A stretch of 64,000 nucleotides of DNA from Paraliobacillus sp. PM-2 (GCF_001368815.1 NZ_CTEI01000001.1:1116001-1180000); one strand, 5' to 3'; counted from the first letter of the stretch, positions 1 through 8,806 are shown. Numbers and translations: made by a program. The notes: generated by a model from the letters alone, not told the origin.

Positions 1-88
1 TTTTCACTTAACAATTTTTTGTTTATTATAGCATGAATATGATTTTCTTTCTAAAAATTAAAAAAATTTTTAGAACCATTTTGTTATC

Positions 89-120
89 TTAAACTTTGTT
101 TTCGTTCTAACAAAGTTTAA
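89..120. repeat. Perfect 10-bp palindrome upstream of comGA
   Basis: The arms TTAAACTTTG (89-98) and CAAAGTTTAA (111-120) are perfectly complementary and separated by a 12-base loop. No T-run follows the stem on either strand, so it is not a canonical intrinsic terminator. A regulatory role at the competence operon is possible but not shown. A second, weaker pair (CTAAAAA 51-57 and TTTTTAG 67-73) lies just upstream. Confidence 0.4.
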
Positions 121-183
121 AAATTGTTATCACACGCTTATATATTTGATAAATTCAAATCATTTGGACACCTATATATGGAG

Positions 184-212
184 TTGATTTTTTACAGTTC
201 CCTTTGTATAGT
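184..212 (+). promoter_or_regulatory. Putative sigma-A promoter of the comG operon
   Basis: The -35 is TTGATT (184-189), the spacer is 17 bases and the -10 is TATAGT (207-212). The RBS of comGA (AGGGAGGA) starts about 10 bases downstream, so the leader would be very short. In B. subtilis comG depends on the activator ComK. No perfect AAAA-N5-TTTT ComK half-site was found here. Confidence 0.45.
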
Positions 213-236
213 AAATTTTACAAGGGAGGAAATCAG

Positions 237-1232
237 ATGAAAGCAGTTTCTGTTTTTTCAAAAGAAATTCTGTATAATGCATTAGATAACGGCGCCTCAG
301 ACATCCATTTTTGTCCATTGGCAGCCACAGTTAAAATTTACTTCAGAATCCATGGAGAAAGAAAATTTTATAATGAAATCAGTGTGAACCAATATGACAG
401 ATTAATTAGTTATTATAAATTCTCAGCGGGAATGGATATCGGTGAAAAGAGAAAACCACAAAATGGAGCAATTATTTTTGCCTATTATGAAAAATCTGTT
501 GCATTACGCATTTCCTCATTACCAGTCCATCAATCAGAAAGCTTGGCTATACGTTTATTACCACAAAATGATACAACCTCACTAAATCAACTGTTTTTAT
601 TTCCATACCAATTAGAGAAAATCAAAGAATGGATTGGACATCGTTCTGGCGTCATTTTATTTACAGGACCTACGGGCAGTGGAAAAACAACTACTTTATA
701 TGCTTTACTTCAAACATTACTAAGAGAGCAATCTTACCAAACAATTACCTTAGAAGATCCAATCGAAAAAGAAATAAAAGATCTATTACAAGTGCAAGTC
801 AATGAAAACAGTGGAGTAACCTATCAAGTTGGCCTAAAAGCCGCATTAAGACATGATCCAGATATTATTATGGTAGGAGAAATAAGAGATGAAAAGACAG
901 CTCGATTTGTTTTCCACGCTGCATACACTGGACATCTAGTTCTCTCAACCCTACACGCCAAAAATGCCTTAGGTACCATTTATCGCTTAAAAGAAATGGG
1001 CATTAGTCACACAGATCTTGATCAAAGTTTAATTGCTGTAGCATCATTAGAGTTATTACCAATCATTATGAAAAACAACATCCCTTCACGTGCAGCCATA
1101 TTAGAATTATTAGATGGAACTTTGCTTCAAGAAGTGATAGTTGAACAGGAAACGGAGAGAAATCAATCCTTTTATACTTTTAAAAAATTAAGGAGGAAAG
1201 CTTACGCCTATGGATTTACTAATAAAACGTAA
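237..1232 (+). CDS. comGA: ComGA, competence pseudopilus assembly ATPase
   Basis: This is a GspE/PilB-type secretion ATPase that powers assembly of the transformation pseudopilus on the cytoplasmic face of the membrane. The 331-residue protein has a Walker A motif GPTGSGKTT near residues 144-152 and a Walker B region IIMVGEIRD near 210-218. An in-frame TTG at 204 exists, but ATG 237 is preceded by a strong AGGGAGGA, so it is chosen. It is the first gene of comGA-GG, and its end overlaps comGB by 23 bases, which suggests translational coupling. Confidence 0.95.
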   Translation: MKAVSVFSKEILYNALDNGASDIHFCPLAATVKIYFRIHGERKFYNEISVNQYDRLISYYKFSAGMDIGEKRKPQNGAIIFAYYEKSVALRISSLPVHQSESLAIRLLPQNDTTSLNQLFLFPYQLEKIKEWIGHRSGVILFTGPTGSGKTTTLYALLQTLLREQSYQTITLEDPIEKEIKDLLQVQVNENSGVTYQVGLKAALRHDPDIIMVGEIRDEKTARFVFHAAYTGHLVLSTLHAKNALGTIYRLKEMGISHTDLDQSLIAVASLELLPIIMKNNIPSRAAILELLDGTLLQEVIVEQETERNQSFYTFKKLRRKAYAYGFTNKT

Positions 1233-2250
1233 ACAAAGGAAATTAACATCAAATGAGCAGAATAGCTTTTTGAATCGTCTCACAAGATTGTTAGAACAAG
1301 ATTACCCATTGATAGACGCACTATATGCAATGCAATGGAATAACCAATGGAAGCAACCTATTAATCAAATAATTGATGCTTTAAAAGAAGGAAAGACAAT
1401 AGATACCGCATTAGAAATTGCTAATTTTGATACAAAAATTATTTCCTTCTTATTTTTCGCAAGTGCCCACGGGGATATGAAGAAGGCTTTAAAACAAAGT
1501 GTTTTATTACTTGAGAAGAACAGTAAACTTTTAGTTAAATTTAAACAAGCTATTCGCTATCCTACAGTTCTTTTTATGATGTTTATTTGTTTACTATATT
1601 TTATTAAAACCTCCGTTTATCCAGCATTTATACAACTATTTCAATCAACTACTTATATTTCAGAATTCACTCTTTTTTCTTTACAATTAATTAATCACTT
1701 TTTCCACTTGTTTATTTTCATCATATGCTTATCTGTCATTGTTTCGTTAAGTTGGTTTGCCATCAAAAGAAAATGCACAATTAAAACAAAAATAACGATT
1801 TATCAACGAACTCCATTTGTAAGAACATTTATTAAATTATACATAACTTTTCTATTTTCACTACATTTAAGTTCGTTGCTACACTCCGGTCTTTCACTAA
1901 AAGATAGCCTTAAAATTTTAACAAAACAAATGCATCACCAAATTTTAAGTCATTATTGCCAACAACTTCTCGAGCACTTTTCCAATGGACAACCAATGAA
2001 AACAATCTTACCTACCCTTTCTTTACTTCATACAGATATTGATATGATATTTCAAAAAAATAGTAATGCTGAAGATATTGCTGTTGATTTACATGGTTAT
2101 GCTGACTTTTTACTAGAACAAATTGAGCATAAAACAAAGAAAATAATTTCATGGATACAACCTATTTTTTTTATTGTTATGGGTATCAGTATTATCTATA
2201 TTTATTTTTCCCTTTTGTATCCAATGTTTCAACTTATACAAACTATTTAG
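1210..2250 (+). CDS. comGB: ComGB, pseudopilus polytopic membrane protein
   Basis: This GspF/PilC-family inner-membrane platform protein anchors assembly of the competence pseudopilus with ComGA. It has 346 residues and three hydrophobic segments: two central (about 118-140 and 160-185) and one at the C-terminus (about 313-340). The segments between them carry the typical helical cytoplasmic repeats. AGGAGG lies 13 bases before the ATG, inside the 3' end of comGA. The stop codon is embedded in the RBS of comGC. Confidence 0.93.
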   Translation: MDLLIKRKQRKLTSNEQNSFLNRLTRLLEQDYPLIDALYAMQWNNQWKQPINQIIDALKEGKTIDTALEIANFDTKIISFLFFASAHGDMKKALKQSVLLLEKNSKLLVKFKQAIRYPTVLFMMFICLLYFIKTSVYPAFIQLFQSTTYISEFTLFSLQLINHFFHLFIFIICLSVIVSLSWFAIKRKCTIKTKITIYQRTPFVRTFIKLYITFLFSLHLSSLLHSGLSLKDSLKILTKQMHHQILSHYCQQLLEHFSNGQPMKTILPTLSLLHTDIDMIFQKNSNAEDIAVDLHGYADFLLEQIEHKTKKIISWIQPIFFIVMGISIIYIYFSLLYPMFQLIQTI

Positions 2251-2261
2251 GAGATGATGAG

Positions 2262-2579
2262 ATGAAAAATCAAAAAGGTTTTACATTAATTGAAATGCTA
2301 ATTGTATTGACTGTTATTACTACATTGTTAATATTACTGATTCCTAATCTAGCTAGTAAAAATGAAGATGTTCAGGTAAAAGGATGTAATGCCTTAAAAC
2401 AATTAACAGAAAATCAGTTGCAAGCTTATGTAATGGATAATGGAACTTACCCCAACACCATTAGTACATTAGTTGATCAACAGTACATTCAAACGGATAC
2501 TTGTTCTAATGGTAAAAAAAGACTGGCATTTGATGAATTGGGAAATAATGAAATACTTATCGTAGACAATGAAGGATGA
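2262..2579 (+). CDS. comGC: ComGC, major competence pseudopilin
   Basis: This is the major type IV-like pseudopilin of the DNA-uptake filament. The 105-residue preprotein starts MKNQKGFTLIEML, the classic prepilin signal. ComC should cut after Gly6, and Glu at mature position 5 is present, followed by a long hydrophobic helix. Two cysteines near residues 45 and 78 fit the intramolecular disulfide known in ComGC. The longer upstream frame is rejected because AGGAG sits 8 bases before ATG 2262. The gene overlaps comGD by 4 bases. Confidence 0.94.
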   Translation: MKNQKGFTLIEMLIVLTVITTLLILLIPNLASKNEDVQVKGCNALKQLTENQLQAYVMDNGTYPNTISTLVDQQYIQTDTCSNGKKRLAFDELGNNEILIVDNEG

Positions 2580-3013
2580 TAAAAAAGAATGGTTTTTCGT
2601 TGATTGAACTGTTAATTGTCCTAAGTATTCTATCTGTTCTTTTAGTTATTGGTGGGTCTATTCAGTTAAAAACATACGATAATTATCAATTTAATCAATG
2701 GTATACATTATTTGAAAATGATATATTGCGAATGCAACAAGATGCAATGATTACAAAAAACAACTTATATCTCTTAATCAAATCCAGTAATAATAGCTAC
2801 GAAATCCGAAAAGGTGCTTTTGGCAAACCAATTATTAAACGTCCTATACCCGATCAATGGAAGGTTAAGTTGTATTCTCTTGATATGCCGCTATCTTTTT
2901 CCAAACATGGTACGATTAGAAGGCCGGGAAGATTTCAGATTATTTCAAAATACAATAAGTGGGAAATAATTTTCCCACTTGGCAAAGGGCGATGTTATGT
3001 AAATGAATTGTAA
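2576..3013 (+). CDS. comGD: ComGD, minor pseudopilin
   Basis: This 145-residue type II/IV minor pseudopilin has the N-terminus MIKKNGFSLIELLIV, with predicted cleavage after Gly6 and Glu at mature position 5. The hydrophobic helix is followed by a globular domain. The start overlaps the comGC stop as ATGA, the usual translational coupling in this operon. Identity rests on the prepilin motif and position. Confidence 0.9.
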   Translation: MIKKNGFSLIELLIVLSILSVLLVIGGSIQLKTYDNYQFNQWYTLFENDILRMQQDAMITKNNLYLLIKSSNNSYEIRKGAFGKPIIKRPIPDQWKVKLYSLDMPLSFSKHGTIRRPGRFQIISKYNKWEIIFPLGKGRCYVNEL

Positions 3014-3347
3014 CAAACATTACAATGGATTTATTTTCACAGAAATAATGATGTCATTCAGTTTAATTATTGTTCTATCTCTTACAATTATCCCTATTTT
3101 TTATCAATTGACAACGGAACAAATGAATCTCTATTATCGCAGAGAAATCCATTCTTATCTCCACGATCATCTAATAGCCCGTCCTTTTACAAATACAGAC
3201 ACCAATCATGAAACGTTCATGGTTAAACAAGTAACGGTAAACATTAACTATACATTTGAATCGCCATTGTGGAAAGGATGTGCTTCTTGGAAAAATGAAA
3301 AGAATCAAAATGAAACAATCTGTTTATTTTATTATCCAACAGACTGA
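3003..3347 (+). CDS. comGE: ComGE, minor pseudopilin
   Basis: This 114-residue minor pseudopilin has a prepilin-like start (MNCNKHYNGFIFTEIMM). Cleavage is expected after Gly9, with Glu at mature position 5 and a hydrophobic stretch to about residue 33. It overlaps comGD by 11 bases and comGF by about 50. Sequence is weakly conserved in this family, so the name rests on operon position plus the motif. Confidence 0.82.
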   Translation: MNCNKHYNGFIFTEIMMSFSLIIVLSLTIIPIFYQLTTEQMNLYYRREIHSYLHDHLIARPFTNTDTNHETFMVKQVTVNINYTFESPLWKGCASWKNEKNQNETICLFYYPTD

Positions 3348-3741
3348 AAAGGGCTTTTCTCTTGTAAATATTTTCTTTTCTTTACTCATAATCAGCTCTT
3401 TGTTGCTGATCATCCCTTCTTTTTATCCATTATTGCATCAGAACAGTTATACAAATGAATTCTCTATCAGACAATTCTTTCATTTACTAAATGACGAAAT
3501 GCATTCCCAGTCATTTGATTATCACACTCAGAATACGATTCATTTTATAAATAAAAAAGACGAATATATCAGTATATCACTATATGGAAGTGTCATACGT
3601 CGTCAAGTAAATAAAAGGGGACATGAAATAATGGTAAGAAACATAAAAAAATTCTCAGTAAAAACTGTTACAAACGGAATTCATGTCACTATTATTTCAT
3701 TAACAGGTGATCACTATGCCAAAACAATATCATTTGATTAA
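3295..3741 (+). CDS. comGF: ComGF, minor pseudopilin
   Basis: This competence pseudopilus protein has a GFSLVN prepilin-like motif and a following hydrophobic helix. Position +5 of the mature form is Asn rather than Glu. The C-terminal half contains GSVIRRQVNKRGHE, which resembles the conserved core of ComGF. The start is uncertain: TTG 3256, ATG 3295 and ATG 3310 are all in frame. ATG 3295 (148 residues) is chosen because GG-rich sequence precedes it, but it is not a strong RBS. The gene overlaps comGE and comGG. Confidence 0.82.
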   Translation: MKRIKMKQSVYFIIQQTEKGFSLVNIFFSLLIISSLLLIIPSFYPLLHQNSYTNEFSIRQFFHLLNDEMHSQSFDYHTQNTIHFINKKDEYISISLYGSVIRRQVNKRGHEIMVRNIKKFSVKTVTNGIHVTIISLTGDHYAKTISFD

Positions 3742-4099
3742 ACGCATGACTGGTGAAAGAGGTTTTTTATTCCCCTATGTTTCTTTTCTTGCAATGCTAC
3801 TGTTGTTAGCAACCACTACCTCCATTACGTTATACAAGAATAATCAACAATTAACTTTTTATCAAATGGAACAAATTGAATTAGAGTCCTTACGCCAAAT
3901 GACCGTAGCGGCAATAAAGAACGAACTTGGAAATGAGCAATTAGCTTTACCATTCTCATCAACAAAACATACATTTCCAAACGGTGAAGCCATCATACAA
4001 TATCAATCACACAATGATACAACATTAAATGTAACAATTATTACTATAACTAAAAAGCAGTCAGAAAAATTATGGTCAACAGCTATTCCATTGTATTAA
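3716..4099 (+). CDS. comGG: ComGG, competence pseudopilus protein
   Basis: This is the last gene of the comG operon. The 127-residue protein has one N-terminal hydrophobic helix (about 17-38) and a soluble C-terminal part. It lacks a canonical prepilin Glu5, as is usual for ComGG, which may be displayed without standard processing. ATG 3716 is preceded by AGGTGA, while an in-frame GTG at 3707 would sit on that RBS. The start lies inside comGF. Confidence 0.8.
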   Translation: MPKQYHLIKRMTGERGFLFPYVSFLAMLLLLATTTSITLYKNNQQLTFYQMEQIELESLRQMTVAAIKNELGNEQLALPFSSTKHTFPNGEAIIQYQSHNDTTLNVTIITITKKQSEKLWSTAIPLY

Positions 4100-4214
4100 C
4101 TCACTATTTACAAGTGAAACTTACAGGATCAAGGAAAATGATATTACTGAACTAATAAAAATAAGTGGTGCAGTGTATATTATTTAAAATATAGAACAAA
4201 ATAAAGTTTGATGA

Positions 4215-4286
4215 TGGGCTATAGCCAAGCGGTAAGGCAGCGGATTTTGATTCCGTTATTCGTTGGTTCGAATCCAGCTAGCCCAG
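4215..4286 (+). tRNA. tRNA-Gln (TTG)
   Basis: A full cloverleaf folds here. The acceptor is TGGGCTA/TAGCCCA, the D-arm GCC/GGC, the anticodon stem GCGGA/TCCGT with loop TTTTGAT (anticodon TTG at 4247-4249), and the T-arm GTTGG/CCAGC with loop TTCGAAT. The discriminator G is followed by TAA, so the CCA end is not encoded and must be added by nucleotidyltransferase. Confidence 0.95.
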
Positions 4287-4290
4287 TAAA

Positions 4291-4320
4291 AAAAGGAACT
4301 ACATGATTGTAGTTCCTTTT
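4291..4320. terminator. Bidirectional terminator between tRNA-Gln and the MBL hydrolase
   Basis: AAAAGGAACTACA (4291-4303), a TGAT loop and TGTAGTTCCTTTT (4308-4320) form a perfect 13-bp hairpin with U-tracts on both strands. It serves the plus-strand tRNA and the minus-strand gene whose stop codon begins at its edge. Confidence 0.85.
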
Positions 4321-4937
4321 TATATGAAAGGATTTGAATTTTTTTCTTGGTAAATAGTAGTTGTCGGCCCATGTCCAGGATAGATAACAAAGTCATCTTT
4401 TAATGAAAATAATTTATTTTTAATACTATTCAATAATTCCGTATGATCTCCTCCAGGTAAATCAGTTCTACCGATCCCATTTTGGAATATACAATCTCCG
4501 GAGATTACATACTTTTTATCATTAAATATAAAACTAACTCCACCTGGCGAATGACCAGGAGTATGCATTACATCAAACTTGAATTGACCTATTTCCATCC
4601 TCCCTTCTTTAATAAAATAATCTGCAGGTCGACAACTTACATTCGTCACAGGAAATAATCCAGAGCCATTTAACTCAGGTGTAGCTAACCAGTCTGCTTC
4701 CATTTCATGTACATAAACTGGAATTTTGTATGTGTCCCTTAAATCATCCACAGCGCCAATATGATCAAAATGAGCGTGTGTTAATAAAATCGCTATTGGT
4801 TTTATATTGTTTTTTATAAGCCAGTGATCAATAATTTCTATATTTCCTCCCGGATCAATCATAAGACCTTCGCCATTTTTGTAAATAATGTAACCATTGG
4901 TTCCTAACTCTCCTAGAGATAATCCTTTAATGTTCAA
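4320..4937 (-). CDS. yqgX: MBL-fold hydrolase, glyoxalase II-like (YqgX type)
   Basis: This is a metallo-beta-lactamase-fold hydrolase of about 205 residues. The dinuclear metal motif THAHFDH sits near residues 54-60, and further metal ligands are in HTPGHSPG, SGDCIF and YPGHGP. Glyoxalase II-like hydrolases cleave S-lactoylglutathione or bacillithiol-type thioesters. The precise substrate cannot be read from sequence. The longest frame begins at TTG 4982, but AAGGGTG lies 8 bases before TTG 4937 and the family normally begins at this point. It is a single gene, as in the B. subtilis comG-yqg region. Confidence 0.85.
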   Translation of the reverse strand: MNIKGLSLGELGTNGYIIYKNGEGLMIDPGGNIEIIDHWLIKNNIKPIAILLTHAHFDHIGAVDDLRDTYKIPVYVHEMEADWLATPELNGSGLFPVTNVSCRPADYFIKEGRMEIGQFKFDVMHTPGHSPGGVSFIFNDKKYVISGDCIFQNGIGRTDLPGGDHTELLNSIKNKLFSLKDDFVIYPGHGPTTTIYQEKNSNPFI

Positions 4938-5072
4938 GATTTGTTCACCCTTTTTAAGTTTCTTTTGAAAATTACTCGACAAAGTATATCTATTATTTTA
5001 AAATGTGAAAAGATATTTAGCAAATTTTAATTTTCCCAGAGTTTAATAATAATTTGAAAAGAGGAGTACAAA

Positions 5073-5234
5073 ATGGCATTAGCAATGATTTTACTTATTA
5101 TTACTTGTTTATCTGGTGCTGCATTATGTAGAGAAATAAAAGCAAAAGATATAATCGCAGTATTATTTACTGGCTCTTCTGCCATCATTTTTGGTTTTTT
5201 CTCTATTGCAACAATTCTCTCTTCTTTTTATTGA
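5073..5234 (+). CDS. Small DUF2759-like membrane protein (YqgW type)
   Basis: This 53-residue ORF starts MALAMILLIITC and ends ILSSFY. It has two hydrophobic segments (about 1-18 and 28-50) joined by a short charged turn REIKAKD. A good RBS, GAGGAG, lies 6 bases before the ATG. The position next to yqgX matches the small DUF2759 family found in Bacillaceae, for which no function is known. The assignment rests on size, topology and neighbourhood. Confidence 0.65.
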   Translation: MALAMILLIITCLSGAALCREIKAKDIIAVLFTGSSAIIFGFFSIATILSSFY

Positions 5235-5286
5235 TTTCATTCAAGCATTAGAAGAGACGATATCTATACATCTCAATATAATAAAA

Positions 5287-5323
5287 AAATGAGGATCCAA
5301 AGACTGGATCCTCATTTTTTTTT
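5287..5323. terminator. Bidirectional terminator between the DUF2759 and LTA synthase genes
   Basis: ATGAGGATCCA (5289-5299), an AAGAC loop and TGGATCCTCAT (5305-5315) form an 11-bp perfect stem flanked by A-tract and T-tract. It ends the small plus-strand gene and the minus-strand LTA synthase gene, whose stop codon overlaps the stem. Confidence 0.85.
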
Positions 5324-7255
5324 ATTTTCATTACTATTATTTTCATCACTGTCAATATTCTTATTGTTGAAATCATAAAATCTGAATAAATCACCATAGA
5401 TGATCTGATCTGAATAGGTAAGTTCCTGCTGCACTTGTTGTTCTATTGGCTCACATTTATTTGGAATAGCATTTTCAGCTTCACCTTTTATATCGTCTGT
5501 TTCTGAAGTAATCAATTCTCCTGTTTCTCGATTAAAGCATTGATCTTTCGTGTAGATATAATCATCACTTATGAAACTTCCATCTCTCAATGCAATATAC
5601 TCCTTGCGATTGTCACCAAATAAATTTGTACCAAAGCTTAAATCATTACTATCATCTACTCCAAGCAAATGCATTAGTGTTGGTTTAACATCAATTTGAC
5701 CAGCAATCTTAGAGATTACTTTACCATCTTCACCCGGTATGTGGATCATAAATGGTACTCTTTGAAGTTGAATATGATCGTAAGCTGTAATTTCATCTTT
5801 TTCTAAATATTGAGCCATTGCTCTGTCATGAAAATCACTAATCCCATAGTGATCACCCATAAGCACAATAATAGAATCTTCATATTCTCCCGCTGCCTTT
5901 AACTGATCAAAGAAATCTTTAATTGCTTCATCCATATATCTAACCGTTTGAAAATATTGATTTAACGTTTTCGAATTTGAATCAAATTTATCAATCGTAG
6001 CGTCTTCCTCGGCTAAATCAAAAGGATAGTGATTCGTTAAAGTAATAAAACGACTATAATACGGTTCTGGTAATGCTTGTAAATATTTAATAGACTGTTC
6101 AAAAAATGGTTTATCTTTCAAACCCCAACCTACTGAATTTTCATCTGTTACTTCATAAGCATCTACATCATAAAACTGATCTATCCCTAAATTGTTATAC
6201 ATAACATCTCTATTCCAAAAACTTTTGTTGTTTGCATGAAAAACAGATGTACTATACCCATTGTTTTTTAATAACTCTGCAGTTGAGTTATATTCATTTT
6301 GACCATGCGTAAAGAAAACTGCTCCACTAGGTAATGGATATAACCCTGTCTCAACTAAGAACTCTGAATCTGAAGTTTTCCCTTGTTCTGTTTGATGATA
6401 AAAATTTTCGAAATAATAGCTATCACCAATTAAGTCATTTAAAAATGGTGTGATTTCCTCTCCATGTAATGTATTGTTAATTACAAAACTTTGAAGGGAT
6501 TCTAGAGAAACAAATATTACATTTTTATCTTCAGCTATCCCAGCTAAATCAGTCTGACTGTTATCCGTTGTATTGTTGTTCATATAACTTGCAATCTCTG
6601 TTAACTCATTACCATCCGCAAATACACGTTGTGCTTTTGATTTTGATTGCTGCACAATGTCATAAATATGGTAATTAAAGATCCCGATATTTTTCACTAG
6701 ATATTCGCGATCAAACGTACGTTGCAATAATTGTGGACGTTCGATCTCAGCTAAAATATAGTTTCCTAATAAAAATGCAATTGATAGACTAAAAGCCAAT
6801 ACTTTCTTTCGCTTTTTATATGAAACTGTTAAAGAATTACCGTATTTCTTGCTCACATACCAAATAATCGCTACATCTAAAAACAGCAAAATATCCGGAA
6901 TATTAATTAATGCAAGAACACTCGAACCTAAATCAGCTGCATTACTCCCTTGAAATAAAACTGGTATGGTGAGAAAATCAGTAAAATTTCGATAGAATAT
7001 TAGATTAAAATACAAAATAAAAGAACCTATTAATGAAGCATATCTAATAAACTTCATCTGGCGTTCTTCTTTTAACCATACACTAATTGCAAATACTAAA
7101 AACGCTGAAACAAATGGATTAATAAATAAAATAATTTCTTGCATAATATTATCTAGTTCAATATTAAACAAGAAGCGGTAAACGATATATGTCTTTATCC
7201 CAAATAATAAGCTACCAATTACATATAAAGGGATTTTATTCATTCTATGAAACAT
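5312..7255 (-). CDS. yqgS: Lipoteichoic acid synthase family protein (YqgS type)
   Basis: This membrane-bound alkaline-phosphatase-fold enzyme polymerises glycerol-phosphate from phosphatidylglycerol into lipoteichoic acid. Its 647 residues have about five N-terminal membrane helices (residues 8-165), a linker and an extracellular sulfatase-like domain. Visible active-site elements are Glu252 in SLESLQS, Thr294 in GKTSDSEF (the expected catalytic nucleophile) and MGDHYG for metal binding. Synteny beside glcK/yqgQ points to the YqgS paralogue rather than the main LtaS. AGGAGG precedes the ATG. The C-terminus is rich in Asn, Asp and Lys. Confidence 0.92.
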   Translation of the reverse strand: MFHRMNKIPLYVIGSLLFGIKTYIVYRFLFNIELDNIMQEIILFINPFVSAFLVFAISVWLKEERQMKFIRYASLIGSFILYFNLIFYRNFTDFLTIPVLFQGSNAADLGSSVLALINIPDILLFLDVAIIWYVSKKYGNSLTVSYKKRKKVLAFSLSIAFLLGNYILAEIERPQLLQRTFDREYLVKNIGIFNYHIYDIVQQSKSKAQRVFADGNELTEIASYMNNNTTDNSQTDLAGIAEDKNVIFVSLESLQSFVINNTLHGEEITPFLNDLIGDSYYFENFYHQTEQGKTSDSEFLVETGLYPLPSGAVFFTHGQNEYNSTAELLKNNGYSTSVFHANNKSFWNRDVMYNNLGIDQFYDVDAYEVTDENSVGWGLKDKPFFEQSIKYLQALPEPYYSRFITLTNHYPFDLAEEDATIDKFDSNSKTLNQYFQTVRYMDEAIKDFFDQLKAAGEYEDSIIVLMGDHYGISDFHDRAMAQYLEKDEITAYDHIQLQRVPFMIHIPGEDGKVISKIAGQIDVKPTLMHLLGVDDSNDLSFGTNLFGDNRKEYIALRDGSFISDDYIYTKDQCFNRETGELITSETDDIKGEAENAIPNKCEPIEQQVQQELTYSDQIIYGDLFRFYDFNNKNIDSDENNSNENKKK

Positions 7256-7446
7256 AAATACTGCTTCCTCCTACTCCAAAATATTATCATTTAAAAAGTT
7301 GGTGTTTGTTTTTTATTTTTTCACTCTCAATCTTTCTATATTATAAGACGAATTAAACAAAAAAAAAGTTTCACCCTTTTTTACTTTAAATTAATAATTT
7401 TTTACTTTTATTTAATAATACTCTATTTTATTCAAAGTTGCCAAAA

Positions 7447-7476
7447 AAATAAACCCTTTTAGAAAAAGGATTATTT
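7447..7476 (-). terminator. Terminator downstream of glcK
   Basis: The minus strand can form a stem from the complements of 7465-7476 and 7447-7460 with a single mismatch, followed by a U-rich tract. It lies 45-75 bases after the glcK stop codon. Confidence 0.6.
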
Positions 7477-7520
7477 TTCATCTTACTCGAACACTATTCT
7501 ACAATTCAATAATGAGTACT

Positions 7521-8483
7521 TTATCCTATTGTCTGCTTAACTAGATATGCTCCGCCGTATATTCCTGCATCATTACCTAATGCAGCTATCTCAAATTCGC
7601 AACCTTCATTAATTCTAGGTAATGCATATTTTTTAAAAGCAGTTCGTAAAGGACCTAATAAATGTTCTCCTGCTTTTGAAACGCCGCCACCAATGATAAT
7701 TTTAGATGGATTAATAACTGTGGCTACATTCGCAAGCGTATAGCCTAATACATCTGTAACATGATTGATGATGGCTTGTGATACGATATCCCCTTCATTT
7801 GCTGAGTCAAAAACATCTTTTGCAGTTAGTTTTTTATTCATTTGATAACGTTCCATCAATGTTGTATCTTCCCCTGCTTTAACTGCTTCAGTTGCTTGAC
7901 GTGCAATGCCTGTGGCAGATGTTACCGTCTCTAAACAACCAGAACGACCACAGTTACATGGTACTCCTCCATCTTTCTCCACTGTAATATGACCAATTTC
8001 ACCAGCCATTCCATTGGTACCACTAATTATATGGCCATTAGCAACGATACCGGCACCAACACCAGTACCTAAGGTAACGACAATTAAATCTTCTACTAAA
8101 TCGCCAGAACCTTTCCAATTCTCTCCTATAGCCGCTATGTTTGCGTCGTTATCTACATATACAGGTAGTCCGGATAATTCATGAAGTACATTACCTAATT
8201 CAAAATCACGCCAACCAATATTCACACCTATTAAAATCTTTCCTGTTTTAGCATCAATGAAACCAGGCGCACCGACACCAATACCACCGATAGTAGATAA
8301 TGTAATCATATGTTCAGTAATTTTGTGTTCAATTGATTGCCATATATCTGCAGGAATTCGAGAGCCACTATCACTCTTATCTGTTGCTATCTCCCATTTA
8401 TCTATCAATTCACCATCATTTGTGAAAATGCCTATTTTAATTGTGGTTCCCCCAATGTCTACTCCAATGAATTTCCTATTCAT
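7521..8483 (-). CDS. glcK: Glucokinase, ROK family
   Basis: This enzyme phosphorylates glucose to glucose-6-phosphate with ATP in the cytoplasm. The 320-residue protein shows the phosphate-binding motif GVDIGGTTIKIG at residues 7-18, the catalytic NDAN near 112-115 and the ROK zinc motif CNCGRSGC (C176, C178, C183) with His165. Length matches B. subtilis GlcK. The ATG overlaps the end of yqgQ by 8 bases, an operon arrangement conserved in Bacillaceae. Confidence 0.95.
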   Translation of the reverse strand: MNRKFIGVDIGGTTIKIGIFTNDGELIDKWEIATDKSDSGSRIPADIWQSIEHKITEHMITLSTIGGIGVGAPGFIDAKTGKILIGVNIGWRDFELGNVLHELSGLPVYVDNDANIAAIGENWKGSGDLVEDLIVVTLGTGVGAGIVANGHIISGTNGMAGEIGHITVEKDGGVPCNCGRSGCLETVTSATGIARQATEAVKAGEDTTLMERYQMNKKLTAKDVFDSANEGDIVSQAIINHVTDVLGYTLANVATVINPSKIIIGGGVSKAGEHLLGPLRTAFKKYALPRINEGCEFEIAALGNDAGIYGGAYLVKQTIG

Positions 8484-8694
8484 TCATTGTATCCCCTTCC
8501 TTATCTTTGACTTGAGACATTTCCTGTCTTAATAATAAAATTGCCATTTGATAATCTTCTGTAGATATACATTGTGCATAATATAGTTCTTTCACTTCTG
8601 ATTCCATCATTTGGAGATCAGCTAACCGATCCCCAATATAGATAAACGTGCCAAATTTTTTTAATAATTGTTGTACATCATAAACTGTTCTCAT
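8476..8694 (-). CDS. yqgQ: YqgQ family protein (DUF910)
   Basis: This 72-residue helical protein of unknown function is widely conserved next to glucokinase. The conserved core includes VQQLLKKFGTFIYIGDR and LRQEM. AGGTGATATA precedes the ATG. The last residues are encoded across the glcK start, so translation is probably coupled. DUF910 proteins have been proposed to bind nucleic acid, which cannot be judged from sequence. Confidence 0.85.
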   Translation of the reverse strand: MRTVYDVQQLLKKFGTFIYIGDRLADLQMMESEVKELYYAQCISTEDYQMAILLLRQEMSQVKDKEGDTMNE

Positions 8695-8806
8695 TATATC
8701 ACCTATTCTATTATATCAAACTCATAACAAAATATTAACATAAAATAAATTGTTCTCATTTATTTAAAATTTCTCTTTGTGACTAGTAAGATAAATATTA
8801 ATAAAC

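Noticed and set aside
121-203. Possible ComK boxes upstream of comGA
   Set aside because: No exact AAAA-N5-TTTT half-sites were found; AT-rich near-matches occur by chance.
8257-8532. Plus-strand ORF antisense to glcK
   Set aside because: Shadow frame of glcK with no RBS and no recognisable protein features; the same applies to other antisense frames over pstC, pstS, floA and pgpH.
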